A DNA stretch of 64,000 nt, taken from the NCBI RefSeq assembly GCF_030813495.1, contig NZ_JAUSUI010000001.1, positions 496,001 through 560,000 on the forward strand, in the 5' to 3' direction. The position numbers and the translations under genes were made by a program. Shown here in pieces: positions 11,470 to 20,287 of this stretch. Each line of letters opens with the position of its first letter. Within the stretch, counting starts at the first letter, position 1. Source of the stretch: Ancylobacter polymorphus (GTDB lineage: Bacteria > Pseudomonadota > Alphaproteobacteria > Rhizobiales > Xanthobacteraceae). Under the pieces are notes generated by a model. It saw only the letters and a program-made list of their open reading frames with translations, did no database searches and had not been told where the DNA came from.

Positions 11470-11544
11470 GTGGTGTTTCCCTCAAGGCGTTCAATGCCGG
11501 GCAAGGGACGCGCCCCGCATTGAGGTAACAAGACAAAGGCACCG

Positions 11545-12783
11545 ATGCGGCTGGCGATTGTCTCGCATATCCCGGTCTATCCGACGACGGCCGGCAATCG
11601 GGCGCGGGTGCTCGGCCTTATTCAGGCGCTGCAGGGCCTCGGCCATGAAGTGCTCTTCATCCAGATTCCCAGCGGCCCCTATGATGCCGCCGAAAGCGTC
11701 GCCCGCCACGAGGCGCTGGTCGGCCGCGGGAACTACTACGACCTAACCCGTCTTTCCAGGCCGGCGCGCCTCGCCAAATGGCTGAAGGTGTTTCCGGTAC
11801 GGGCGGTGTCGCGCCTGTCGAAAGCCGTGGGCATCGACACGCCCTGGCGCCACTGGCGCCCGCTCGATTCGCATATTTCGCCCGAGACGGTCAGGGCCGC
11901 GCAGGCGATCATCGTCGCGCGGGGCTGCGATGTCTGTCTGGTTGAGTATGTGTTCCATTCCGCGGTTCTGGTCGGCCTGCCCGGGTCCGTGCGGACGCTG
12001 ATCGACACGCATGACCAGTTTTCCAACCGACATGTCGGCTATGCCGCCAACGGCCTTGGCGACGCTTATTGGATTTCGCTGCGCCCCAAGGCGGAACGGC
12101 GGGGACTAATGCGCGCGGACGGCGTGCTCGCCATCCAGGACGACGAGGCGCAGGCCTTCACCCGGATGCTGCAAGGGCAGCCCTCCCCGCCTCTCGTGCG
12201 GGTGGTGAGCCATTTCCTGCCCGACATCGAGCCGCGCACTGACCGCGGCCCGCCGCACCGTGCCGCCTTCGTCGCCTCGTCGAACAGCGCCAACACCCAC
12301 GCCCTGGGCCTGTTTCTGCAAAGGGGCCTGCCGGAGGTGCTGCGCCGCGACCCCGCTTTCCGCCTGATCCTCGCCGGCGGCATTTGCGGCGAGGTACCGG
12401 ACCATCCGCAGATGGACAAAATCGGCCGCTTCGAGCAGTTGGGCGACGTGTTCGCACGTGCTCCCGTCTCGCTCAACCCGGTTCTGAGCGGCTCCGGCAT
12501 TTCGGTAAAGGCGCTTGAATCGCTGGCCGCTGGCGTGCCGGTGATTGCCACGGAGACCGGCGCGCGCGGGCTCGGCGCGCTGGCCGGCGAAGCGCTCCGC
12601 ATCCTGCCGGACGGCGACTGGGCCGCCTATGCCGAAGCGCTCACGGCGCTGACGCTGGACCCGGCACGCTGCGCGCGCGCCGGCGAGCAGGCACGCGTTG
12701 CGGCGGCGGACTGGAACGAGCGCCAACGCGTGGGGCTGGAAGAACTGCTCGGCGATGGGGCGGCCCGCGCCCGGCGGACGTGA
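11545..12783 (+). CDS. Glycosyltransferase, GT4/GT-B type
   Basis: Predicted retaining glycosyltransferase of 412 residues; sugar donor and acceptor are unknown. The N-terminal Rossmann half begins MRLAIVSHIPVYPTTAGNRA, with a glycine/asparagine acceptor loop. The C-terminal half has the donor-binding pattern VSLNPVLSGSGISVKALESL (residues about 309-328) followed by AAGVPVIATETGARG, matching the E-x7-E region of GT4 enzymes (Glycos_transf_1). No membrane helix or signal peptide is evident. It starts the three-gene block between cinA and coq10. The likely role is cell-surface polysaccharide or glycan decoration, inferred from family and neighbours only. Confidence 0.8.
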   Translation: MRLAIVSHIPVYPTTAGNRARVLGLIQALQGLGHEVLFIQIPSGPYDAAESVARHEALVGRGNYYDLTRLSRPARLAKWLKVFPVRAVSRLSKAVGIDTPWRHWRPLDSHISPETVRAAQAIIVARGCDVCLVEYVFHSAVLVGLPGSVRTLIDTHDQFSNRHVGYAANGLGDAYWISLRPKAERRGLMRADGVLAIQDDEAQAFTRMLQGQPSPPLVRVVSHFLPDIEPRTDRGPPHRAAFVASSNSANTHALGLFLQRGLPEVLRRDPAFRLILAGGICGEVPDHPQMDKIGRFEQLGDVFARAPVSLNPVLSGSGISVKALESLAAGVPVIATETGARGLGALAGEALRILPDGDWAAYAEALTALTLDPARCARAGEQARVAAADWNERQRVGLEELLGDGAARARRT

Positions 12784-12785
12784 CG

Positions 12786-12818
12786 CCCGGGACGCGACAA
12801 GGCGTCCCCCGTCCCGGG
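12786..12818 (+). repeat. Two mutually exclusive hairpins after the first glycosyltransferase
   Basis: Just after the stop codon, CCCGGGACG (12786-12794) can pair with CGTCCCGGG (12810-12818). Alternatively GGGACGC (12789-12795) can pair with GCGTCCC (12802-12808) around a 6-base loop. Both are perfect. There is no T-run, so this is not a standard intrinsic terminator; it could be an attenuating or mRNA-stabilising structure. Confidence 0.45.
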
Positions 12819-12939
12819 AAGGAAATGCCGTGAGAACCGCGAAGCCGGGCACGAATCCGACAGGGCATGCCGGCGCGCCTTCGCCGCGCGGGCTCCACCC
12901 TGTATTCATAGTGCTCCGAAGAATCGTCCGCAGCACGCC

Positions 12940-14229
12940 ATGTCAACGCCTCGACCCACTCTGGTCACCATTGCCACCGACGGCTTTCAGTATCTCTGGC
13001 TGCACTGCGTCGAAAGCCAGCAGCGCTACGCCGCCCGCCACGGCTACGACCACCAGTTGATGACGACGAATGCCTATCCCGCGCTGCCTCCGCACTGGGC
13101 GAAAGTGACGGCATGCCTGACTCTCCTGGCGCGGGGGCACGACGTTTTCCTGCTTGATTGCGATGCCTGTATCCGCGCCGATGCCCCGCGCTTCACCGAT
13201 CTGCTGGAGCGGGAGCGGGGCTACGACATCTTCATCGCCAATGGGTGGTCTGGCCGGCCGAATTCAGGCGTCGTCGTGTTCCGCGGCGGCGCCAGTTCCA
13301 CGGCTCCGGCCTTCTTGGAACGGTGCCTCGCCAACCGGCACAAGGAGCTGCCGGAAGAAGACCGCGTTACCGCTCATGGCGAGAACGGTCACTTCATCCA
13401 TTTTCTCAAAGACGAACCGTTCCGTTCCAAGGCGTTCATTCTCGATGACCGCTGGAATAAGATCGTGCCGCCCGCGACCTCCGGCGATTTCATCATTCAT
13501 TATACCGGACCGATGCGGGCCCAAGGCGGAGCGATGGATGGCTGTATGCCGCTCCCGCCCCCGGCTGGCGCGCTTTCTCGCCTGCCGCTGGGTGAGTGGG
13601 CAGGGAGTGCCTGTCGGCGCCTGCAGCGGAAGGTGAAAAACCGGCTCAACGCCCTAGGACACGCCAGCGGCGTGCCCGTATCCGTTTCGGCCGGGACGCC
13701 CTCCCGGAGCGCACGGCTACGGGAACGGCAGACCCCGACAGCCTCGTTGATCCGGCACCTGCTCACATCAGGCGACGTCGTCGTCGACGCCGGAGCGCGC
13801 AATGACGCCTTCACGCGCCAGGTTGCCGCTGCTGTCGGCAGCCAAGGCCAGCTCCTCACACTGGGCGGCGGATGCCCCCTTGAGACCATCCTTTCCGCGC
13901 TCGACGAGCGGGCGGTGACCCTGCTCAGGGTGGACCTCGAGCCGTTGGGTTCTGACGGGCTGAAGCGCCTTTGCGTCGCGCTTGCGGCGGCGCCGCGGTC
14001 CTATCTCATGCTCGACCTCGCCCCCTCCCAAGTAGAGGCAGGCGGTGCCACTTTGGGGGACGTGGCGCGTATCCTCTACGAGAGCGGTCTTGTGTTACGC
14101 GAAATCAGGGATGACCATACGCTGGGCCCCCGGGGCTTCATGGACAGGGTAGGTTCGAAGAGCTACATCGCTGCGAATGACAGGGGCTGGCGCAAACTGG
14201 AAGCGCGCCTGGGGCGCGAGGGGGCGTGA
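12940..14229 (+). CDS. GT-A-type glycosyltransferase fused to a degenerate FkbM-like domain
   Basis: The 429-residue protein has two parts. Residues about 1-195 look like a GT-A nucleotide-sugar transferase of the GMA12/MNN10 or PF03407 kind: opening TLVTIATDGFQYLWLHC, a helix around WAKVTACLTLL, the metal-binding type motif D73-C-D75 in FLLDCDACI, then NSGVVVFRGG and IIHYTGPMR. Residues about 278-400 resemble an FkbM methyltransferase fold: GDVVVDAGARNDAFT where FkbM has a GANIG-like SAM loop, and TLLRVDLEPLG where FkbM has DxEGHE. The SAM-binding glycines and the GHE motif are altered, so methyltransferase activity is doubtful. Middle member of the block; no strong ribosome-binding site. 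Function not recognised beyond this. Confidence 0.65.
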   Translation: MSTPRPTLVTIATDGFQYLWLHCVESQQRYAARHGYDHQLMTTNAYPALPPHWAKVTACLTLLARGHDVFLLDCDACIRADAPRFTDLLERERGYDIFIANGWSGRPNSGVVVFRGGASSTAPAFLERCLANRHKELPEEDRVTAHGENGHFIHFLKDEPFRSKAFILDDRWNKIVPPATSGDFIIHYTGPMRAQGGAMDGCMPLPPPAGALSRLPLGEWAGSACRRLQRKVKNRLNALGHASGVPVSVSAGTPSRSARLRERQTPTASLIRHLLTSGDVVVDAGARNDAFTRQVAAAVGSQGQLLTLGGGCPLETILSALDERAVTLLRVDLEPLGSDGLKRLCVALAAAPRSYLMLDLAPSQVEAGGATLGDVARILYESGLVLREIRDDHTLGPRGFMDRVGSKSYIAANDRGWRKLEARLGREGA

Positions 14230-14403
14230 CCGCAAGCTGGTTGCCGCGCGGATGGCGTGGATGCGCCTAACCCGGGCTCCGCGGAAACGGGTCAGCGGAG
14301 CAGAGGCTCCTGACGATGGAGTCCGTTGGTAGAAGGCCGCTACATCGGGGAAAGAGTTCGCCTGAACGCGAAGGGCGGGCCATCCATAGGCAAGGGAACC
14401 GGA

Positions 14404-15510
14404 ATGAAGATAAGGCTGGTCCTTGGCCACCCTGCCGACGATTTTGGCCCCGAAGTTCGGGAAGGACTTCTGATCGAAGCGCTTTGCGCCAGCGGGCATG
14501 ATGCGCTTGCCTATCGAATTGCCGCAACTCATGGGAAGGACAGCGCCTTCATCCGCCTGTTCACGAACGATGCCGCGGACGACCCGGACCCGCATGCGGC
14601 CTGTTCGTCAGCTCTGTTGGAACAGATCCGGAGAGATGAGCCGGATGTTCTTATCGTCAAGGGGGCCGATTACCGAGCCGTCCATTCTATCATCAGAGCG
14701 GCAGGTACAAGAGTCATCATTGCCTCGATTGTCGGAGGGAAGATTACACATCGGCGTCACGATTCCAGAATTCATATCGTACTCGAAGAGTACGAAGGGC
14801 AGATCGCCTCCGTACGATCCGCTTATCTGCGGCTAGAGCACACGATTTTATTCCCGAAGCTCATCCGTTGGGACCTCGCGCACCTTGGCGACCCGCGCAG
14901 CAAGCCCTACGACGTCGTTAATGTCGGGTCTTTCATTCCGATCAAGCGTCAGATCGACCTCCTGCCGCTCGCCGACACGTGGCGTCTTTGCTTTGTCGGC
15001 GACGGGCCAGAGCGCAACAACGTCGAGCGGCAGGCGAAAACTACCCTAAATCGACCTGCATTTCTTGGAAACGTCGGGGCGGCAGAGGTTTATGCCGCGA
15101 TTCGGCAGTCCCGGCTCATGGTCCACCCTTGCACCTTCGAAGGCTTCCCGCGCGCTTTCGCCGAGTCGCTGGCAGTTGGGGTGCCGGTGGTGGCGCGGCA
15201 ATCGACATTCCGCAATCTCCCGCCCATTCCCGGTATCGTCCTGGCTCCCGACCATGAGATTCTGTCCGTCGCATCGGCCATCCTGAATGATGCGGAGCGG
15301 CTCGAGGCGCTGAGTGCGGCAGCGCGCGCGTCGGCTGAGCGCTGGTCCAATTCAGCATTGGACAGCTCGGTCCAACACTTCATCTCACTAGTTGAGAATC
15401 TCGAGGTGACCTACCGCCCGAGCCTCAAGGAACGCTTGCGCCCCTATGCGGAAGACCTGATGGATGCCTGGCGGCAGCGTCGGGCCGAAGCCCAGCGCAT
15501 CGGCCGCTGA
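14404..15510 (+). CDS. Glycosyltransferase, GT4/GT-B type
   Basis: Predicted GT4 glycosyltransferase of 368 residues. The C-terminal half carries YDVVNVGSFIPIKRQIDLL, LCFVGDGPE, FLGNVGAAEVYAAIRQS and the donor-binding HPCTFEGFPRAFAESLAVG (E-x7-E), typical of Glycos_transf_1. The N-terminal half is poorly conserved. The ATG at 14404 has AAGGG 8-12 bases upstream and begins MKIRLVLGHPADDFG; an upstream ATG at 14326 gives an unconvincing basic extension. Base composition and codon use are visibly less GC-biased than in neighbouring core genes, a hint of horizontal origin. It ends the three-gene block; acceptor and product are unknown. Confidence 0.8.
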   Translation: MKIRLVLGHPADDFGPEVREGLLIEALCASGHDALAYRIAATHGKDSAFIRLFTNDAADDPDPHAACSSALLEQIRRDEPDVLIVKGADYRAVHSIIRAAGTRVIIASIVGGKITHRRHDSRIHIVLEEYEGQIASVRSAYLRLEHTILFPKLIRWDLAHLGDPRSKPYDVVNVGSFIPIKRQIDLLPLADTWRLCFVGDGPERNNVERQAKTTLNRPAFLGNVGAAEVYAAIRQSRLMVHPCTFEGFPRAFAESLAVGVPVVARQSTFRNLPPIPGIVLAPDHEILSVASAILNDAERLEALSAAARASAERWSNSALDSSVQHFISLVENLEVTYRPSLKERLRPYAEDLMDAWRQRRAEAQRIGR

Positions 15511-15537
15511 CCGAGCCTCCTGAGACGGGGCCGCCCC

Positions 15538-16005
15538 CTACCCAACCACCTCCCGCCGGCCATACACCTGGTCGGCGCGTTGCTCGAAGGCTTCGGCGAA
15601 GCGGCGGAAGGCGGCGTCGAACATCGCGCCCATCAAAAGGCCGAGCGTGCGCGAGCGGAATTCATAGGCGATATAGAATTCAACCTCGCTCGCCGACTCG
15701 CTCTCCGGGCGGAAGGTCCAGCGGTTCTCCAGCCGGCTGAACGGTCCGTCGAGATATTCCACCACGATGGACAGGCGCGGACGGTCCAGCGTCACCCGGC
15801 TGGCGAAGCTCTCGCGAAACATCTTGTAGGCCACGGTCATGTCGGCGACGAGGATGTCCACCCCCTCCCCGCTCGCCACACGGCGGCGCACATGCAGGCT
15901 CTCGCACAGCGGCACGAATTCCGGGTAGCGCTCCACATCCGCCACCAGGTCGAACATGTCGGTGGCGGAGTGGCGCACGCGCCGCTTATTGGTGAAGGAC
16001 GGCAT
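15538..16005 (-). CDS. Coenzyme Q-binding COQ10/RatA-type START-domain protein
   Basis: A 155-residue SRPBCC (START-like) protein of the COQ10/RatA family. Segments such as RRVRHSATDMFDLVADVERYPEFVPLC at the N-terminus, GPFSRLENRWTFRP and VEFYIAYEFRSRTLG are typical. Mitochondrial Coq10 binds ubiquinone and supports respiration. The E. coli member RatA was described as acting on ribosome assembly, so the annotation 'toxin' is best avoided here. It starts only 3 bases after the lipA stop, so it is co-transcribed with lipA, an arrangement common in alphaproteobacteria. Confidence 0.88.
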   Translation of the reverse strand: MPSFTNKRRVRHSATDMFDLVADVERYPEFVPLCESLHVRRRVASGEGVDILVADMTVAYKMFRESFASRVTLDRPRLSIVVEYLDGPFSRLENRWTFRPESESASEVEFYIAYEFRSRTLGLLMGAMFDAAFRRFAEAFEQRADQVYGRREVVG

Positions 16006-16008
16006 GAG

Positions 16009-17004
16009 TCAGGCGGGGCCCGGCGCGGCTGCCGCCCCCGCCCCCACCGCCGCCTTGCCGGCCCGCGCCGCGCGCAGCCGGGCGAAGTCCTCGCCCGCAT
16101 GGTGGGAGGAGCGCGTCAACGGGCTCGACGACACCATGAGGAAGCCCTTGGCATAGGCCACCGTCTCGTAGGACTTGAAGTCCTCCGGCGTCACGAAAGC
16201 CATGACAGGGTGGTGCTTGCGGGTCGGCTGCAGATACTGGCCGATGGTCATGAAGTCGATATCGGCGGAGCGCAGATCGTCCATCAGCTGCAGCACCTCG
16301 TGCCGCACCTCGCCGAGCCCCACCATGATGCCCGACTTGGTGAAGATGGAAGGATCGAGTTCCTTCACCCGCTGCAGTAAACGCAGCGAATGGAAATAGC
16401 GGGCGCCCGGCCGCACCTTGAGATAGAGCGAGGGCACGCATTCGAGATTGTGGTTGAACACGTCCGGCCGCGCCTCGACCACCACGTCCAGCGCCCCCTC
16501 CTTGCGCAGGAAATCGGGGGTGAGAATTTCGATGGTGGTCTTCGGGCTGGTGGCGCGGATGGCGCGGATGGTGCGGGCGAAATGCTCGGCGCCGCCATCG
16601 GCGAGATCGTCGCGGTCGACCGAGGTGACGACGACATGTTCCAGCCCCAGCCGGGCCACCGCGTCCGCCACCTTCTGCGGCTCGTCGCGGTCGAGCGGGC
16701 CGGGCATGCCGGTGCGGACATTGCAGAAGGCACAGGCGCGGGTGCAGGTGTCGCCCATGATCATGAAGGTGGCGTGCTTCTTCTGCCAGCACTCGCCGAT
16801 ATTCGGGCAGCTCGCCTCCTCGCACACGGTGACGAGGCCGTTGGCGCGGACGATATCCGCCGTCTCCTGCCAACCGGGCGTGCCGGGGGCGCGGACGCGG
16901 ATCCAGTCCGGCTTCTTCAGCACCGGCGTTTCCGCCCGCTTCGCCTTCTCGGGATGGCGGGGCTTTTCCAGCGCGCGGTTCAGAGTGTTGAGAACGACGA
17001 CCAT
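16009..17004 (-). CDS. lipA: Lipoyl synthase LipA
   Basis: Radical-SAM enzyme that inserts two sulfurs into octanoyl groups on lipoyl domains. The 331-residue protein has the auxiliary-cluster cysteines C61, C66 and C72 ([12 protein letters not shown]) and the radical-SAM cluster C87-x3-C91-x2-C94 (CTRACAFC). The C-terminal serine ligand region reads [25 protein letters not shown] precedes the ATG at 17004. Its placement close to pdhB and pdhC, whose products both carry lipoyl domains, makes functional sense: it modifies them directly. Confidence 0.97.
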   Translation of the reverse strand: MVVVLNTLNRALEKPRHPEKAKRAETPVLKKPDWIRVRAPGTPGWQETADIVRANGLVTVCEEASCPNIGECWQKKHATFMIMGDTCTRACAFCNVRTGMPGPLDRDEPQKVADAVARLGLEHVVVTSVDRDDLADGGAEHFARTIRAIRATSPKTTIEILTPDFLRKEGALDVVVEARPDVFNHNLECVPSLYLKVRPGARYFHSLRLLQRVKELDPSIFTKSGIMVGLGEVRHEVLQLMDDLRSADIDFMTIGQYLQPTRKHHPVMAFVTPEDFKSYETVAYAKGFLMVSSSPLTRSSHHAGEDFARLRAARAGKAAVGAGAAAAPGPA

Positions 17005-17105
17005 TGACGGCTTTCCCGGACCGCAAGGCCAAAGCGGCCTTCATGGTCCTTCCTAGTTCAGGGCCGCAGCGGCGTCGACCGGCGCCGCTGCACGACGCCC
17101 CTGCG

Positions 17106-17354
17106 TCAGCGGCGGAACAGGCCGAGCAGGAACAGCAGCACGATGGCGCCGACGGTCGAGACGATCAAGCTCCCGATCCAACCGGCCGCGACATTGATGT
17201 TCAGCGCCGAGAACAGCACGGCACCGAGAAACGACCCGATGATGCCGACGATGAGATTGGTCAGCAGCCCGTGGCTGCGCCCCATCGTCCGCTCGGCGAT
17301 CCAGCCGGCGAGAATGCCGATGATGATCGTCGCAAAGAACCCCACGCCCGTCAT
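17106..17354 (-). CDS. GlsB/YeaQ/YmgE-family stress-response membrane protein
   Basis: Small 82-residue inner-membrane protein with three predicted hydrophobic spans. Recognisable family segments are IIIGILAGWIAERTMG and LLTNLIVGIIGSFLGAVLF (transglycosylase-associated protein family). Members are often stress-induced, but no biochemical role is established. It stands alone between lpdA and lipA with about 100 bases on its upstream side. A possible but unproven link is envelope stress. Confidence 0.88.
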   Translation of the reverse strand: MTGVGFFATIIIGILAGWIAERTMGRSHGLLTNLIVGIIGSFLGAVLFSALNINVAAGWIGSLIVSTVGAIVLLFLLGLFRR

Positions 17355-17440
17355 TCCACGCCCCCATCAGGCCCTTGTTGCGCATGCATGTGGCGTTCCG
17401 CGCGGCCGAGAACAAGGGCGGCACGCGGCCGCCCTTCACC

Positions 17441-18859
17441 TCAGACGTGGATCGCCCGCCCATAGGCGCTGAGCACGCTTTCATGCATCGTTTCAGAAAC
17501 CGTCGGGTGCGGGAAGACCGCGTTGATCAGCTCTTCCTCGGTGGTTTCCAGATTCATCGCCAGCACGAAGCCCTGGATGAGTTCGGTGACCTCGGCGCCG
17601 ACGAGATGCGCGCCGAGCAGGCGGCCGGTCTTGGCGTCGAAAATGGTCTTCACCAGCCCGTCCGGCTCGCCCAGCGCCACCGCCTTGCCATTGCCGATGA
17701 AGGGGAAACGGCCGACCTTGATCTCGTAGCCGGCTTCCTTCGCCTTTTTCTCGGTGAGACCGACGGAAGCGATCTGCGGCATGCAATAGGTGCAGCCGGG
17801 AATCATCAGCTTGTCCATGGCATGGGCATGCTTGCCGGCAATGGCCTCGGCGGCGATCACGCCCTCATGCTCGGCCTTGTGCGCCAGCATGGGCGGGCCG
17901 GCGACATCGCCGATCGCCCAGACGCCGGGCACATTGGTGCGGCACAGGCCGTCGACCACCACGCAGCCGCGGTCGGTCTTCACGCCGAGCGTCTCAAGGC
18001 CGAGATTCTCGATATTGCCGACCACGCCGACGGCGGAGATCAGCCGCTCGGCGGTGAGGGTCTCAACCTTGCCGTCGGCGGTCTCGATGGTGGCGGTGAC
18101 GTTGTCCGCGCCCTTCACCACCTTGGAGACCTTGGCGCCGGTGAGAATCTTGATGCCCTGCTTCTCGAAGCGCTTGCGCGCGTGCTCGGCGATCTCGGCA
18201 TCTTCGACGGGGAGGATCTGCGGCAGCAGCTCGACGATGGTCACGTCCGAGCCCATCGTCTTGTAGAAGGTGGCGAATTCGACGCCGATGGCACCGGAGC
18301 CCATGATCAGCAGCGATTTCGGCACGCTCGCCGGGGCCAGCGCCTCGAAATAGGTCCAGATCAGCTTCTTATCCGGCTCGATGCCCGGCAGGGCCCGCGG
18401 GCGGGCGCCGGTGGCGATGACAATGTTCTTGGCGGTGTACTCGCCCGCGGGGAGCGCGCCCTTCGGCGCCGGCTCGGCCACGGCCGCCACCGTCACCTTG
18501 CCGGGCGCGGTGAGGCTCGCCTGCCCCCAGATCACGTCGACCTTGTTCTTCTTCAGGAGGAAGCCGACGCCATTGCTCATCTGCGCCGCGATGCCGCGCG
18601 AGCGCTTGACCACGCCGGATATGTCGACGCCGAACTTCTCGGCGACGAGGCCGTAATCCTTGGCGTGCTCGATATAGTGGAAGATCTCCGCCGAGCGCAG
18701 CAGCGCCTTGGCGGGGATGCAGCCCCAGTTCGGGCAGATGCCGCCAATATGGGTGCGCTCGATGACGCCGACCTTGAGGCCGAGCTGGGCGGCGCGGATG
18801 GCGCCGACATAGCCGCCGGGGCCGGAGCCGATGAAGAGAACGTCGTAACTGTTCGCCAT
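17441..18859 (-). CDS. lpdA: Dihydrolipoyl dehydrogenase (E3) of the pyruvate dehydrogenase complex
   Basis: FAD flavoenzyme that reoxidises dihydrolipoyl groups with NAD+. The 472-residue protein has FAD motif GSGPGGYVGAI (residues 11-21), redox disulfide C42-x4-C47 in GGICPNWGCIPAKALL, NAD motif GSGAIGVEFATF, and the C-terminal base HPTVSE. The WGC flavour of the active site differs slightly from the commoner LNVGC form but is usual for alphaproteobacterial E3 paralogues next to pdh. It is the last pdh gene, 9 bases after pdhC. A second E3 for 2-oxoglutarate dehydrogenase would be expected elsewhere. Confidence 0.96.
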   Translation of the reverse strand: MANSYDVLFIGSGPGGYVGAIRAAQLGLKVGVIERTHIGGICPNWGCIPAKALLRSAEIFHYIEHAKDYGLVAEKFGVDISGVVKRSRGIAAQMSNGVGFLLKKNKVDVIWGQASLTAPGKVTVAAVAEPAPKGALPAGEYTAKNIVIATGARPRALPGIEPDKKLIWTYFEALAPASVPKSLLIMGSGAIGVEFATFYKTMGSDVTIVELLPQILPVEDAEIAEHARKRFEKQGIKILTGAKVSKVVKGADNVTATIETADGKVETLTAERLISAVGVVGNIENLGLETLGVKTDRGCVVVDGLCRTNVPGVWAIGDVAGPPMLAHKAEHEGVIAAEAIAGKHAHAMDKLMIPGCTYCMPQIASVGLTEKKAKEAGYEIKVGRFPFIGNGKAVALGEPDGLVKTIFDAKTGRLLGAHLVGAEVTELIQGFVLAMNLETTEEELINAVFPHPTVSETMHESVLSAYGRAIHV

Positions 18860-18868
18860 GATCGTTCC

Positions 18869-20272
18869 TCAGACCAGCATCGACATGGGCTTTTCAATGA
18901 TCGCCTTGAAGGCGCCGATCAGCTGCGCGCCCATGGCGCCGTCCATCACCCGGTGGTCGCAGGAAATGGTGACGGTCATGACCGTGGCCACCGCCAGCTC
19001 ACCCTTCTTCACCACCGCCCGCTGCTCGCTGGCACCCACCGCGAGAATGGTGGCGTGCGGCGGGTTGATGATGGCGGTGAAGTCCTTGATGCCGAACATG
19101 CCCAAGTTCGAGATCGCCGAGGAGCCGCCCTGATATTCATGCGGCATCAGCTTCTTGTTGCGGGCACGGGCGGCGAAGTCGCGGGTCTCGTTGGAAATCG
19201 CCGACAGCGTCTTGGTCTCCGCCTTGCGGATGATCGGGGTCAGCAGGCCCTTGCCGCCGTCGATCGCCACCGCGACGCCGATGTCGGAATGCTTGAGCTT
19301 GAGGTAGCGGTCGCCACCCCAGACCATGTTGGCATCCGGCACCTGCTGGAAGGCGAGCGCATAGGCCTTGATGACGAAGTCGTTCACCGAGAGCTTGTAG
19401 GCCGGCTTGCCGTCCCTTTCCGGCGCCGCCTTGTTCAGCTCCTCGCGCAGCTTCAACAGCGCGTCCACGTCGCAATCGACGGTGAGGTAGAAGGTCGGCA
19501 CGGTCTGCCGCGCCTCGGTCATGCGCTGGGCAATGACACGGCGCATGGCGTCGAGCGGCACTTCCTCATAGGTGCCGGCCTCGTAGAAGGTCTTCACCTG
19601 CTCCAGCAGCGCGCTGTTCGACACCGGCGCCGGCGCAGCGGCCGGAGCGGGGGCGGCTGCCGCGGGAGCGGGAGCGGCTGCCGCCGTCGCGGGCGCCTTG
19701 GCGGCGCCACCGGCGGGAGCGGCCTCGACATCGGCGGCAACGACGCGTCCATGCGGGCCGGAGCCCTTCACCGAGGCGAGGTCGACGCCCTTCTCCTTGG
19801 CGAGGCGGCGCGCCAGCGGCGAGGCGAACACACGCTCGCCGGACGCGGCGGGAGCCGGAACCGCCGCGGGGGCGGAAGCCGACGGAGCGGCGGGGGCCGG
19901 AGCGGCAGCTTCAACCTTCGGCGGCTCAGCCTTGGGAGCCTCAGTCTTGGGAGCCTCAGTCTTGGCCGCTTCCGCCGGCGCCTTGGCCGGGGCCGCGCCG
20001 CCGCCAGCGGCCACCGCCTTCACATCCTCACCCTCGGTGGCGAGCACGGCGATGAGCTGGTTCACCGGCACATCGGCGGTGCCTTCGGGCACCACGATCT
20101 TTGCCAGCGTGCCCTCGTCGATGGCCTCGACTTCCATCGTGGCCTTGTCGGTCTCGATTTCGGCGATGACATCGCCGGGGGCGACCTTGTCACCCTCTTT
20201 CTTCAGCCATTTCGCGAGGTTGCCCTTCTCCATGGTGGGAGACAGGGCCGGCATCAGGATTTCGATCGACAT
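18869..20272 (-). CDS. pdhC: Dihydrolipoamide acetyltransferase (E2) of pyruvate dehydrogenase
   Basis: Core of the pyruvate dehydrogenase complex; transfers acetyl groups to CoA. Domains: one lipoyl domain (residues 1-80, lipoylated K43 in [12 protein letters not shown]), an Ala/Pro/Glu-rich linker, a peripheral-subunit-binding domain (VFASPLARRLAKEKGVDL, about residue 155), a second Ala/Pro linker of low complexity, and the catalytic domain to residue 467 with CDHRVMDGAMGAQ (H-x3-D-G). The first 45 codons are nearly identical to the lipoyl domain of pdhB. It lies 15 bases after pdhB. Confidence 0.97.
   Translation of the reverse strand: MSIEILMPALSPTMEKGNLAKWLKKEGDKVAPGDVIAEIETDKATMEVEAIDEGTLAKIVVPEGTADVPVNQLIAVLATEGEDVKAVAAGGGAAPAKAPAEAAKTEAPKTEAPKAEPPKVEAAAPAPAAPSASAPAAVPAPAASGERVFASPLARRLAKEKGVDLASVKGSGPHGRVVAADVEAAPAGGAAKAPATAAAAPAPAAAAPAPAAAPAPVSNSALLEQVKTFYEAGTYEEVPLDAMRRVIAQRMTEARQTVPTFYLTVDCDVDALLKLREELNKAAPERDGKPAYKLSVNDFVIKAYALAFQQVPDANMVWGGDRYLKLKHSDIGVAVAIDGGKGLLTPIIRKAETKTLSAISNETRDFAARARNKKLMPHEYQGGSSAISNLGMFGIKDFTAIINPPHATILAVGASEQRAVVKKGELAVATVMTVTISCDHRVMDGAMGAQLIGAFKAIIEKPMSMLV
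20109..20170 (-). repeat. Lipoyl-domain direct repeat, copy in pdhC
   Basis: A 62-base stretch of the pdhC lipoyl domain, around the lipoylated lysine codon, matches 21540-21601 in pdhB with only two mismatches by eye. The copies are in the same orientation about 1.4 kb apart. Confidence 0.85.
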
Positions 20273-20287
20273 GGCGCTTCTCCGACC

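Noticed and set aside
11491..11523. Inverted repeat TCAATGC...GCATTGA after cinA
   Set aside because: Only seven pairs with a long loop and no T-run; too weak to call a terminator.
15538..16005. Type II toxin (RatA) annotation
   Set aside because: The RatA name derives from E. coli; START-fold COQ10-type role and the lipA neighbourhood fit better, and no antitoxin gene is paired in a toxin-like way.
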